64,000 nucleotides of DNA from Nectonema munidae (Eukaryota; Nematomorpha; Nectonematoida; Nectonematidae): NCBI GenBank assembly GCA_030549495.1, contig JAUIRK010000570.1, positions 1,775,501-1,839,500 of the forward strand. The letters are read 5' to 3'. A program made the translations under genes and the position numbers. Positions 48,116 to 59,285 of the stretch are shown here, one piece after another (position 1 is the first letter of the stretch; each line of letters begins with the position of its first letter). Below the pieces are notes generated by a model that saw only the letters and a list, made by a program, of their open reading frames with translations, was not told the DNA's origin and searched no databases.

Positions 48116-50925
48116 TGGTTGAGGGATTGACATGGTAGAAGTATAAATTACAAGGAACAGTTATAACTTGTAGCTAACATATCGAGGATAAATAGGGTTG
48201 TGAACTTCTAGTAGGAAAGGTGAGCATGAAAATGAGAAAAGATTTAATAGGAATATGTGATTTGATCTATAGAGCAAAAGATTTAAAAGGAGATAATTCA
48301 AATGGAGAATTTGGTGATATACGTTTGGCTATTTTGTCAACGTATGTGACATCATGGTTACTTTTATAATCTTAGCCCACTATAAGCGAAAATAAATAGT
48401 TCGATTGGGATATCCTGATATTATTTAAATTGAAGGTACAGCAGTTTAGATTAATGCGCTTTAGGTTTTTTTGTGAATCTGTAAAGAAATATGACACGTT
48501 GCAGTCTCATGTTCGTGAGATGGCAGTAAATTCACAGCTGTTGAAGGAGGGCGTGTTGGGGGAGAAATTAGCAGAGTAGAAAAAGGAGAAAACCTTTGAA
48601 AGAGCCCAGAGGGTGTTGTACTTAAATTTTTGTAAGCATTCAGGGAAATTGTTACTATGGTGAAGGGAAGTGCTATCTCCACAGCTTTCACCATCGGCCG
48701 CCCAGTTATTTGAAAATGAAGGTCACATTTAATTAAAGGACCATGGATAAACAATTTAACGTTATAATTTTATAGAATATGTATGTATTTTTTTATTCTG
48801 TAATATTTGTAATTTCTCTTTGCCCAATTAAGTTTTCCACACGTATACCTTATTTGCATGAACTTTTTTTTGGAAGCCTATATAATAAATTTTATATTAT
48901 TAACATTATTATTTTAAGAAATAACAGCTCATAATATAAAAAAAAATTTACAATAAAAAATATACCTACATTTTTAGGCCCCGTATGTTCAAAAAAAAAT
49001 TGAGGGAACTTTGTTGAAATAACATAATGTGAAATTATTACACGTTTGGCATATCTTTTTGAAACAATTATTGGATATTACTGGTCAACACCAAATTTAT
49101 TGTATAGCTGATTTAGGATAAATTTGATGTGCCGAATGCAAAAATAACATCCACTTGTTATTTTTTTCGCTTTGCTTACCTGCACGACAATTTTCTATTT
49201 ATATGATAAAAAAAACTAATTTCTTGAAATAAACGAACTCTCAAGAGTTTGCAAGCGTTAACTCATGGCTTATTATTTTATTTTAGTTATAAATAAAATG
49301 GATTTGACCAGAAGAACTTGCAAAAATAAGCCCAAAATATCGTTCTACATCTCCATTGTTCCTAACAGGAACCGAGTCATTTTGATCTCTGCGTGTTTAC
49401 TAATCAAGTTTGAAACACTTCTTATATTAATAAGAATTTTAAATTATATACGTAATCAAACTAAAACTTCTCATCAATTTGAACAATTTCTACAACACTT
49501 TAAAACTCTTGGAAATGCTATCACCAAATAACCTCATTTTAAAGCATTTTATGAGCATATAGAGAAGAGTCCCATTGTGTTTTGACATATCCTTCTATTT
49601 TATAGCTAACTTCTATCCATATACAATACCTAAAAGTGTGCCAATCATTTTGGGTCTTTGCTCACGTTATCCAATAATGCGTGCACCGAAAAAATTCCAT
49701 TAGAAATAACAAATATTTTTGAAATTGGAAAATTTAAAACAAATTTTAAAACATCTTTTGGTGCAAAATACAAATTCTTTTTAATTTTGTACATAATATC
49801 TATCACGTACATTTATGTAGAGCATGCAGAAACTCATTAAAATAAATAAAGCCAATTAAGCTCTGAAATACTTAATTAAATGTGAAAGTTTCAAAGATAA
49901 TGATCGATGATAAATGCACTATTTTGGTATTTAATTTTAATGACATATATTTCACCTTGATGCTTCATTTAATTTTGATTTTTCTCAAAAAACATTTTCA
50001 AAATATTCATTTTTCATTATTCTCACTATATAAGCAGCATCATAAAAGTTTTATCATACGTTCAGTTTGTCAAATTAAAACCAAAACATTTATCAAAACC
50101 CTTCACATAACTATTTATATTTTCTATTTTTCATATTCTGGAAGAATGTGTGAAATTACATTGGAAGATTTTGATTAAAAGAGGGATTTTCAAATTTATC
50201 GAATTTGTAAAAAAAGAAATCTAGGCAAAAATGTCCACAATTGGCAAATACGTAAAAATGCGGCCGCCCGCATAATATTCAGAAATTTTAAAACATTTCT
50301 AACTTGAATCCAGGTCACACTGCTAGTTTACGGGGACGCTGTAAATTCTGGATTTTTATGAAGCTTATTCTTCGTATATGTAAGAAGAAGAAAAAAAAGA
50401 TTTATTCGATCAAAAATATAACATTTTTGTTGAACAATAATAAAGTAATGTAATTTCGAAGAGAAGATTAAAAAATACAGTTACTATATAACATATATTG
50501 TTCCTCATGGGTATCTAAAAAGCCCATGGCCTTTAGTATAAACACCCTTTTGGAATTATATGTATATAATATACATATTTTTGAATTGCACAATTTCATA
50601 ATAAAATATTAGAATGTTTAAACAGTGGAAAAAAGTCAAAGTATATAAAATGATTTGACAACACAATATTATATAATAACAAAACAGATGGGCATATTTA
50701 TAAAAGATTATGTGAAAACTTACTCTGAAAGTAAGTTAGAAAAAGGAAGAAAAGCAGTAAGAAGACGCATTAACAAGGCCTACTATGCATAAAAATTCAA
50801 GTAAAAACGTAAAAAGAGCAAATATCATCATTTCTACGTAAAAAAGAAAAGAAAGAAAAAAATAAATAAAGAAAGAATGGAAAAAAAATCAATCAACTAC
50901 ACACATGTGACTTCTTTGATCTTTT
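48116..50925. other. Intergenic sequence, no confident gene
   Basis: 48430-48760 is GC-richer and open on both strands but matches nothing I know. 49390-49530 reads LIRILNYIRNQTKTSHQFEQ on the plus strand, faintly like the VNYIRA...HRQF block of hAT proteins. The rest is AT-rich. Confidence 0.4.
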
Positions 50926-50929
50926 TATT

Positions 50930-51650
50930 CTACAATGAGATATCATAAACTTTTCTGAAGATCTCAAAGAATAATAGGTGATTTGATGCACAAAAGTTTG
51001 CCAATTACAAAAATCCTCGAAAGTAAATCAGATATGTATTTATATATATGAATGTGGATAGTTGATGTAAATATATCTCCTTAACTTTTAACAAATTGCT
51101 GCTCACAAAGTATCATTCTGTATGATTCCTAAATCCCAACTTAAAAACAACTCTTAAAGTCTTTTCTTGCATCAACACTATGCATTTTAGTATGTCTCCA
51201 ATTTATTATGCTATAATAAAGATGTGCGAGTATCAAAGCTTTATATAATGCTAGTTTAACACCATCACATCGAAATAATTTTATACCTCCTCAATAATCC
51301 AAGAATGGTGTTCAATTTATTTGAAATGTAAATCAAATGATCCTTTCACGTTAGCCTATTATTAGTGAATAGACCTAAAAATTTAAATGTGCTAGCCAAT
51401 TCAATACCAATTTTAAAGGAATTTATTTTTAAATCTTTATATTTTCTCTATGAAAAAAAACATCGCTTTTGACTTACCATAGTTTATAATATATAGCTAA
51501 AAAATCATTTCTACTCCATTTTTCAATCATCAAAAAGTCCCCGCTTGATACATGACAAAAATAAAAAATTTGCAATTTTACAACTCATCAATTTTTCAAC
51601 AAGTTTATCTTCTACTAATAGCCTAACATTTATCATAGGTGTGTTACTCT
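50930..51650 (-). pseudogene. LINE relic, reverse transcriptase C-terminal region
   Basis: On the minus strand, FKFLGLFTNNRLT, WKDHLIYISNKLNTILGLLR and LYKALILAHLYYSIINW match the '...FLG...W..H......K......L......Y..L..P...Y' thumb region of CR1/Jockey-type LINEs, and further down KLGFRNHTE then SNLLKVKEIYLHQLSTFIY matches the C-terminal tail. Many frame changes; old. Confidence 0.65.
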
Positions 51651-52815
51651 AAGAAGAAAATTTTCTTTGATGTATTCTTTTAAGATACCTAACACTACAA
51701 TATGTGATCAATAGTAAAATTGAAGTCAAATTTAAGAAAAGTTCTTCACAATTAAGGCTGACTAAGTTACATTTACCATATCAAAATCTACATGAATAGC
51801 GAGATTATTTTTGAAGGATAAAAAACATGTTAATTGGTATTTTATGCGTATAAACAAAATTTAGAGAAAGTATAATTGCTCATTTTGAGTCCATTCTTTT
51901 ACTGCAAAAATTATTTTTTACCTTGTCTTTATTGTCCTTAATTAACACCTTTTTACACTATTTAAATGTTTTTTGAATAATTATCTGTTATGAATTCTTA
52001 TCCGTTATATTTTTAGTTTGTATCCTCGAGCGGCAAATATGGCTTTGTTATGAACCGCTAAATCTCGTATATATGTTTATTTTATTACTTAATTTACTTG
52101 ATTAAGTTATATTCTTTTAGCACCATTTTTGTAAAAAAAAAGATTGTTTTTGGAATCATTTATAGAATAGCCATCTAACTTTTGATACAAAAGATTGTGT
52201 CTTGCTATCGAACTAAAGATTATTTAGATATCAAAACCAGGCATTTATACTCCAAACGCTCTCCCTACACACTCGCTTTGAGATGACTTCATTACAGGAG
52301 CATATATTTATCAAAAATGTTTACAATCTTGCAAGATTTCATTCTTATTTTCGCGAATTACACATTTTGAGCATACCACTGCCTAATTTTTTGAATATAA
52401 ATGACAGAATGTATTTGAGTTCTGCTAAAACCTTTTTCGACTAAAAGACAGAATATGCAAATACCATCTTTGAAGTTGGAATGATGAAGTGTACCAGTGA
52501 AAAGGCATTCTTATCATAATGTTTTGATATTTGTGAATAAGCTTGAGGAAAAGAGTACTTCAAAATATTTCCAGATATGGAGAGAGCGTATGAAAAACAT
52601 TTTTCAAATGCTTTGCACTCCTATGCAGTGAGGGTAGCAAAAAATAACAATGATAACAAAAATAAGAATAACGAATACTGTTAATCCATTATATCAGCAT
52701 CCATTCTTCGAATAGTTTGCATAATTTAAGAATTAATGCGAAATTTCTTGTCTTTGCATACTATTAATTCTTTATGACGTTAATTTGGCACAGCAGCAGC
52801 AGCACACACTCACAC
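51651..52815. other. Intergenic sequence upstream of the secreted-protein gene
   Basis: AT-rich; no exon recognised. A CAG run and a CACT-rich stretch (52791-52820) lead into the promoter. Confidence 0.5.
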
Positions 52816-52820
52816 TCACA

Positions 52821-52828
52821 TATATAAG
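52821..52828 (+). promoter_or_regulatory. TATA box of the secreted-protein gene
   Basis: TATATAAG lies 135 bases before the ATG. About 30 bases on, AATCATTTTCATTAG offers initiator-like TCATT sequences, giving a 5' leader of roughly 100 bases. Confidence 0.5.
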
Positions 52829-52962
52829 AAATACGCGCAAACATCACAACAATCATTTTCATTAGAATCACTGCATCCCTACTGAATATTCTTTCTTTTC
52901 TTGGAATTCGAATTTTATCACTTTGCTCCTGAGTCTTCGTTAAAAGAAATATATCACTCTGA

Positions 52963-53137
52963 ATGCTTTTCCCAATCAACATTTTTATTCTAACTTCGTT
53001 ATTTTGGTTTTCGGCCGCTCACTACATACGAGATCCTAAGATATACACTGTCGATTTTTCTCATAAATATGATTTTTTAAGGGAGTTGAAAGATCTATAC
53101 GATTCACTCATCATTGAAGACTCTCATCACTCGCCAG
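52963..53137 (+). CDS. Secreted-protein gene exon 1
   Basis: Signal peptide, then YIRDPKIYTVDFSHKYDFLR and ELKDLYDSLIIEDSHHSP, partly amphipathic helix-like (FLRELKDLYDSLI). The donor CCAG|GTATTT leaves one base of an aspartate codon. Confidence 0.75.
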
Positions 53138-56100
53138 GTATTTTTTAACTTCTTACCTCATGACAATCAAAATAAGGAAAATCAACAAAAATAAACAAAG
53201 ATTGAATAAAACAAGGGTGTGTGTTTGCGTGTGAAATTATTGAATATTTAATAGTAATATTTGAAATGAAGTGTCAGGCATTCCTCTACATAGACGGATT
53301 TAGAGGGGGCGGAGCCGACGTACGCCCCCCTAAAATTAAATGAGATCTGTTACAAAATTTTTTAAAAACATTTGGAAAATGTCTTTGACTTTCATTTAAT
53401 ACATAATGCTTTGGTTAAACTATTAATCATATACAGAGTTATTAACATATATCTATAAGGATTTGTTTTAAAACCCTATCATTAAATTTATATGCTTAAA
53501 ATTTGAGTTCTAGTTTAGTAAAATCCGTCTCCCAATGCCAATTTCTAGATCCGCCCCTGCTCTAATATATTAAGGGGGAGATAGGCAGGCAAGGAAATGT
53601 GCCATTGGGTGACACTTCTGTTTCAGCAAATATAAAAGAAGTTAACAAAAGTTAAAAATACAGCGAAAAGTTTATTAATATTTGGAAAACTCAGTGTTCA
53701 TAATCATAAATTAAAAGTAAAACTGAAATAGTGAAGATGTTTGAATTGAGAGAGAATAATTCACAGCCCTGTGTATTCTCTACTTTCGCATAGAATAAGG
53801 TTCTATTGTTAGAAATGAGGGTATACTCTTAAAAATTGCTATCAAATCTGATGCAAATGAATTCTGATGGTATCATTCAATATATACAGTATCATGAATA
53901 TATATAGTAACATGAAACCCTTAAAAAGATTCTGATAGTAAAATATCAAAAATGCTGATGTAATTGCATAATCTGAAAGCTGTTATTCATTTGGTGAGTT
54001 TATCCTTTAAAAATTGTGCTTTAAAATTCTAATGAAAAAATCAACTCAGAGCAGGTACTAAACAAAACCGTTATTTTCTATACTTGGGCTCGAGATTGTC
54101 TTATCTGGACCCAGATGTCATGACTGCTTTACTCACTATTTAATTTAGTAGTAGTTTGATGTATTTGAGCTTTTTCTCTATTCCAGTGTTCTTTATCCTT
54201 ATTACCTTTAAGCCCTAAAAATGTTATCTAAGGGTAAAACGATAAAATATATAAAAATAGAGCAATCACAATCCTCTACTTTTTTGTGTCAAAATATATT
54301 CAAATATAAGTATATTAGTAAGATGTTTGTTCATGTGTTCCTTCAATTCAAAAATTTATAACTTTTGAAGTGCAATGAACAGTAATGGGGCCCAAATCAC
54401 TTTTTCCAGGGCCGAAGAAGTCTGCTCTACTCAATCTAATTTTAGAACATTCTAACTGATCTACTTATAAAAAATATAAAATTAAAAAAATAATATTGCG
54501 TAAAAATTTGATTTTTATTTCTAATATTTTATAGATAATATAGAAAAAAAGTATTGATGGAAACTTTTTTATTTTGCTGCCTCCTGAAAATTGTTTAAAG
54601 TAAATAAAACATTTTTGTCTACTTTTTTTGACTAGCAAGAACACTAATACAGGCCTGTTGCTTAAATAAAGGAGGATAGATGCGCAGTCTCGCGACTGGT
54701 CACAATTTTAAGATATGAATTGTTTTTTAAATTCTAAATTTTAAGTTTTAAAACAAATTTTAACTCAAAATGGTATATATACATATTTAATAGAGGAAGA
54801 TTTAGTATTCAAACTTAAAACACATCTGACTTTAGTAAATGTCGTACTTAAAGGCATTTTAATGAATTTTCTTTTTTTATTATTTTTAGATCGATTGAAA
54901 GAGAAACCCATATATGCAGAATTAGGATCACCTGTAGTTGAAGCAAAACACGTTTCTATAATTTATGATGAACAAACACTTTCTCCAAATATAGGTAAAC
55001 AATATTTGATTTTAAAAAAATTCTATATCATCTTTGCGTCGTATCTAAATCTTAAACAATATTTTTTTATATAGTTATTTAGGGTTACACGACCTTCAGA
55101 TTTGTCCCAAAAAACCGGATTTTGAAAGAAAAAAAATTTTGCCCTCATTTTTTTTAAAACCTAAAATGTCCTTCTTTTTAAATGATTTAAATTTATTTGA
55201 TCAATTTCTGTATTTTGAATGATGAAAAAGAAATAACTAATTCTCAACTACTATCAAAAAATGAAAGGTAGGCGAGGTTATTTTAAAGAAATTTGGGTAC
55301 TTATGGGTTATCTCCTTCCACTCTAAAAAAAATTTTTCCAACTTAATAATTTTAAAATACTAATTAATTAATAATTTTAAATATATAATATATTGTATGT
55401 GTAAAAACATTGTATATTGTATATATATATATATTCTATATATTCAATATATATATAAATATATATTGTATGTATAAAATATGTATTATATGTAATAAAT
55501 ATGTATTGGACTCCTGTTTAAACAAGTAATTTATTATTTTTACTCATCATTTAAATTCAAATAAAATTTTTTAAAAAATTTTTTAGAGTGGCTGCTCCCA
55601 ATATATATATATTTTTTTTTCAATTTTTTTAATTTGGTTGGGGGTTTCCGGGGGGGAGATAACCTGCTTTTAAAATTGGAGTTAACAGGGAATATATGTT
55701 GGAAACATAAAAAAAATTAAAAAAAGGAAGATATGAGGAGGGAAAAAAAAAGAGAAAAAATAAATAAAATCAAAGAATAGGGAGAAGGGTAATGGGAACA
55801 ATTGGGACCTTCATAGTTCGATACAGGCGGCGCAATTGTGCCTTCTCGATGAAAACACCCCGGGGTACCTTTACCTTTTTACCCATAAGTACCGAAATTT
55901 GTTTTATAGATAACTTTTCTTAGTTACTGAAAATAGTCAATAAATTTTTGGAATACAAGCCTCATAACACAAATTGTAAAAACGAATAAAACGGTAAGAA
56001 GCATTCTGATAATAAACTATAACTTTAAAAATATTTCTTTCTGTCACTTTTATCGATATGTCCTTCAAAATAAAGAAATTTTAAAGAATATTTTATCTTC

Positions 56101-57181
56101 GCAAAAGTACGATTGAATCAAATATATTGTTGGATTTTTGCAATTTTGAATTTTTTTAATAAACTCATTTTTGCATTTATACTACGTATTGCAAAATTAA
56201 GTTAGTCTGGCTTTGTCCAGATTTTTTTGCTAATTTCTCTTAAATGTCCTCTTTTTTTATATAAAATATGTCAACTCTATATAAAATCATTTTTGTTCGT
56301 TTTTAGACAATAGAAATACTTTTTTGTTTAAAAAATATTCTGTATGTTATCAGTGCACTACTAACAAAATTAAATGAACATTTAAAAATTTAGTTATACT
56401 AAATTTTACATAAAATATTTTTATCCATCAGATATCCTTGTTTGTTCTTATAGTTGCGTTAAAAACATAACTTTAATATTTCATTAAAAACAGCATAATA
56501 TACCCCAAAAATAATCCTAACTTAGTACGTAATGTAGACTTTTACACTAACCCCTAACTATAGAGGGGCACTTCAATATAGACAGGGCCGGCCCTAGTGT
56601 TCGTGGGGTCCTATGCAAAATGGATTGCGCGGGCCCCAGTGCGGGTAGGAAAAAAGATTAAAAGTGAGAAATAAGATTTTGAAAAAAAGAAAAGGGATTT
56701 GTTTTATTACTTTTTCATTAACACAAAATGACGATCAAAGTAACTTTACTTTGCGAACCTTGCATTTAGCGAAATCATACAATATATCATCAAAATGAAA
56801 AATGAGAAGCGCGGGCGCAACTGTGGCCGCATAGGTTGCAGTGGCCTAAGGCCGGCCCTGAATATAGATATACAAATAAAATTGCTGGTAGCTTTACTTT
56901 ATAAGAGATATAAATTGGTCTGTTTAAGCCAAATTTTATTGCTTGTACGAGAAAAATACTTTCAAATTTTAAAGTCAAATTTAAAATCGTAAAATTATTT
57001 CCTTTTTGTTAACAAAGTTACTTTTTAATTTCACATTTTATTTCATTGAATTTTAGATCGAATCAATGAAGTGGAAGAAAGTGAGTTAAGAAAAAATGAA
57101 ATTACCTACTTCACTAATGACTCCCAAATTGATGCAAATATTGAAGAAGAAAATCCTATTTTTAAGCAAAAAGCTGCATGA
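52963..57181 (+). CDS. Unrecognised small secreted protein, three exons
   Basis: Exons 52963-53137, 54890-54994 and 57057-57181 join in frame at two phase-1 GT/AG junctions (CCAG|GTATTT, TTTTTAG|AT; ATAG|GTAAAC, ATTTTAG|AT) into 134 codons plus TGA. The N-terminus MLFPINIFILTSLFWFSAAH is a clear signal peptide with a likely cut after SAA or FSA. The mature part has no cysteine, is acidic, and contains no obvious dibasic-flanked amidated peptide. Exons 2 and 3 both start with a D-R-(L/I) motif. One N-glycosylation sequon (NDS) lies in exon 3. I do not recognise the family; a precursor of a bioactive peptide or a lineage-specific secreted protein is possible. Clean splicing, TATA box, signal peptide and poly(A) signals argue that the gene is real. 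Confidence 0.75.
53296..53564. mobile_element. hAT-type MITE in intron 1 of the secreted-protein gene
   Basis: The right end, inverted, is CAGGGGCGGATCTAGAAATT, and the left end is GACGGATTTAGAGGGGGCGG. Flanks CTCTACAT and CTCTAATA are partly alike, so any target duplication has decayed. G/C-rich stretches lie near both ends. Confidence 0.5.
54890..54994 (+). CDS. Secreted-protein gene exon 2
   Basis: The acceptor TTATTATTTTTAG|AT has a strong pyrimidine tract. Encodes DRLKEKPIYAELGSPVVEAK then HVSIIYDEQTLSPNI. Length 105 bases, symmetric 1-1 phase. Confidence 0.72.
55395..55505. repeat. AT-rich microsatellite
   Basis: Runs of TA and TGTATA/TATATT words, with TATATATATATA and ATATATATATAA cores. 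Confidence 0.8.
55808..55880 (+). mobile_element. tRNA-derived SINE tail, plus strand
   Basis: TTCATAGTTCGATACAGGCG then GCGCAATTGTGCCTTCTCGA, TGAAAACACCCCGGGGTACC and TTTACCTTTTT are the body and tail of the SINE at 14351 and 32440. The tRNA head is missing; A-rich sequence precedes it. Confidence 0.75.
56583..56860. mobile_element. hAT-type MITE with perfect target duplication
   Basis: The ends CAGGGCCGGCCCTAGTG and, inverted, CAGGGCCGGCCTTAGGCC are flanked by AATATAGA on both sides (56575-56582 and 56861-56868). 278 bp, non-coding, in intron 2 of the secreted-protein gene. The exact flanks suggest a fairly recent insertion. Confidence 0.85.
57057..57181 (+). CDS. Secreted-protein gene exon 3 (terminal coding exon)
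   Basis: The acceptor is CATTGAATTTTAG|AT. Encodes DRINEVEESELRKNEITYFT then NDSQIDANIEEENPIFKQKA and a final A before TGA. A 64-base 3' UTR intron is possible (TTTA|GTAAGT at 57226, TTTTAG at 57289). Confidence 0.72.
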
Positions 57182-57260
57182 GTTTAAACGCCAAATTCAA
57201 CATTTAAAATCATTTAAGAAATTTAGTAAGTGAAATAATATAAAACATTTAAACTTTTGG

Positions 57261-57404
57261 AATAAAATGTACATTTTAATCCATTTTAGAATCTCTTTTG
57301 GAGGAAAGAAGATCTTGAAACCACGATGGAATATATAAAAGCCTGAACTAGATAATATTAATATATATTTTCATTAAAATTTTAAGAATTATTTTATTAA
57401 TAAA
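57261..57404 (+). terminator. Poly(A) signals of the secreted-protein gene
   Basis: AATAAA at 57261-57266 and again at 57399-57404, 80 and 218 bases past the stop. Confidence 0.55.
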
Positions 57405-57519
57405 TACATTGTAATCTATATATCATTTATTACTCCGAAGTTTTTTGGCTAAAGTTTGATTTGATAAAAAATTTTCCAAACTTCATTTTTTTGTTCTTAA
57501 ACCCTTCATTTTGAGCGTC

Positions 57520-57605
57520 AATGGTTGTTAGGGTGAACCTCTCAACTTAACAGTTGAAGGTCACGGGTTCGATCCCCAAGGCTCCCAACTCTAAAAACAA
57601 ATTCA
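57520..57605 (+). mobile_element. tRNA-like SINE head
   Basis: TCAATGGTTGTTAGGGTGAA (A-box region) and CACGGGTTCGATCCCCAAGG (B box) resemble a tRNA promoter, but the acceptor and T stems do not pair properly, so it is a retroposed tRNA-like sequence rather than a tRNA gene. Confidence 0.6.
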
Positions 57606-57627
57606 CAAAAACTGTGATTAACCACAT

Positions 57628-57720
57628 TAACCCATTAAGTCCCAATGTTCCCATTTGGGAACATAAGTAATTTCATCTTCGTCTGCTTTTTTCAATGATT
57701 TTTGAATATAAGGGAATTAA
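57628..57720. repeat. piggyBac-type MITE end
   Basis: TTAACCCATTAAGTCCCAAT then GTTCCCATTTGGGAACATAA and TTTCATCTTCGTCTGC matches the inverse of the 30688-30823 element end. The opposite end was not found. Confidence 0.5.
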
Positions 57721-58849
57721 CAGCCTTTCAAACTTCAAGCTTTCTTTCTCAACCTTTTTTTGTGATAATTTTTTGATTTACATAATTATTGCTACTTTAC
57801 AAAATAAAGGATATACATACACACAAATATAAAGATATAACATATTTTTAACAGATAAATTAAGTTAAAATACTTTTTAAATATATTGAATAAATTTTCA
57901 CTTGTTACAAAAAATTGGTCTACTAAGAATGAAGATTGGAAAGCTCATACTTTTTGATATTCATCAAATGCGGACAAATAAATCATCAATGTAATGTGTA
58001 AGACAAGAACTGTTTATTTTACCAAAGATCTCGATATTTCAAATGGATCATTTGAAGGACAATTCAACGGTAAAAGCCTTGAAAGTAATTTACACATTTC
58101 AGATGGATATAGAAGAAGAAGAACGTTTATTATTAATAGATTTAATAAAGAGTTTAAAAAAATGCATAAAGAGAAATATAATTAGTTTTCTAGGAGAAGA
58201 GAAAAGGCAAAGGGACGAGTTAATAGTCCATCGGGATGGCTGATCTCCAAAAGGTAAAACAGTAAAATATAACTTTGGAAGATCATCGATGCTTGAAAGA
58301 GAGCGAAAATCTACAGAAAGAGTGTAGTCATAATCCGTTTGTGGAAGAGAAAGGATCAAATCAAATCAATTTTATTGGGATCAAACAAAAGTTTGTAGTG
58401 AAAGAATCACTTAAGTAAAGACAACAAAATGAAAATGAGAAAAGAGTAAGTATATTTATGTGTTAAAAAACAATAGTAATATATGATAAAGAGAATAGAG
58501 CTGATACTTATGAACAGTGCTTTAATGAGTGGTTTCATTGAGTAGATGGATTAAAAGGTTTTTTTTAAATTAGGAGTAGAATAAGATATTTCTTAAGGAT
58601 CTGGATAAGGAGTTGAAAAGAAGAGATGAGCAGAAGTAAAGTGTCTTTTTTCGTTTAACCCGTATACTTTATCAAATTATGTTTAGCAATATCATTGATA
58701 CATTAAAAAGAATGGGTTTGATTTGTGTCAAGTGGTTCCAAGAAGATATATTTGTATGTAACATAAAAAATCGTATAAAAATACGAAAAGATACATCTTT
58801 TCTTAGAGATGTAAGTGGTGAGTTTGAACATGTGGATATGGAGTAGTTG
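57721..58849. other. Intergenic sequence, no confident gene
   Basis: 58000-58360 is open in overlapping frames on both strands (for example EEEERLLLIDLIKSLKKCIK on plus) but matches no family I recognise. Confidence 0.4.
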
Positions 58850-59190
58850 CAGTGCCCGCACTACCTATATAATTTTGGGGCACGTGCCCCCCTGTATTAA
58901 TCTTTGCCCCCCCCCCCCCCCCCCCCTAAAATTTTTGGTTTTGCCCCATGCACTTTTTAAAGGAAAAATAAATAAGCAAAAATTGTACACAATAATCTTA
59001 TATAAATGCTGGTGTATGTGTATGTATAATATGAGATTTCTATAGGTTTTTATACAGAAGTACTTCATGCTTTTCAGCAAAGTAATATAGGATATAAAGT
59101 AATTATGAAAAGTAATTATAAATTTTTTGCAAATGTGTTTCTTTGCCCCATTTCAGCCCCCCTTGAAATTTTGCTTTAGCGCGGACACTG
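58850..59190. mobile_element. hAT-type MITE with perfect target duplication
   Basis: The ends CAGTGCCCGCACTA and, inverted, CAGTGTCCGCGCTA are flanked by AGTAGTTG on both sides (58842-58849 and 59191-59198). A long C tract (58907-58926) follows CTTTG near the left end; the right side holds CAGCCCCCCTTG. Non-coding. Confidence 0.88.
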
Positions 59191-59285
59191 AGTAGTTGGG
59201 TTGATAAACTTGTAGACTGTTTGCTAGGAATAAGTTGACAATATTAACTTAACTGATTTTTTGAAGTTTTTACAATTAGAAAAGT

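Larger units (their letters stand above)
55289..55900. mobile_element. MITE split by a SINE insertion
   Basis: The left end AAATTTGGGTACTTATGGGT continues TTATCTCC. The matching right end is found in two pieces: GGAGATAACC at 55655-55664 and ACCCATAAGTACCGAAATTT at 55881-55900. The 216 bases between the pieces, ending in a SINE tail, are therefore an insertion into the right terminal repeat. The interior has an AT microsatellite (about 55420-55500) and a G-rich stretch (55637-55656). Confidence 0.6.

Noticed and set aside
48461-48754. Coding exon
   Set aside because: Open on both strands and GC-richer, but without splice sites in phase or recognisable motifs.
49265-49531. hAT transposase relic
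   Set aside because: Only one short phrase (ILNYIRNQTKTSHQFEQF) resembles the VNYIRA..HRQF block; the neighbouring blocks are absent.
57520-57605. Functional tRNA gene
   Set aside because: The A and B boxes are recognisable, but the acceptor and T stems do not pair, so it is a SINE-type relic.
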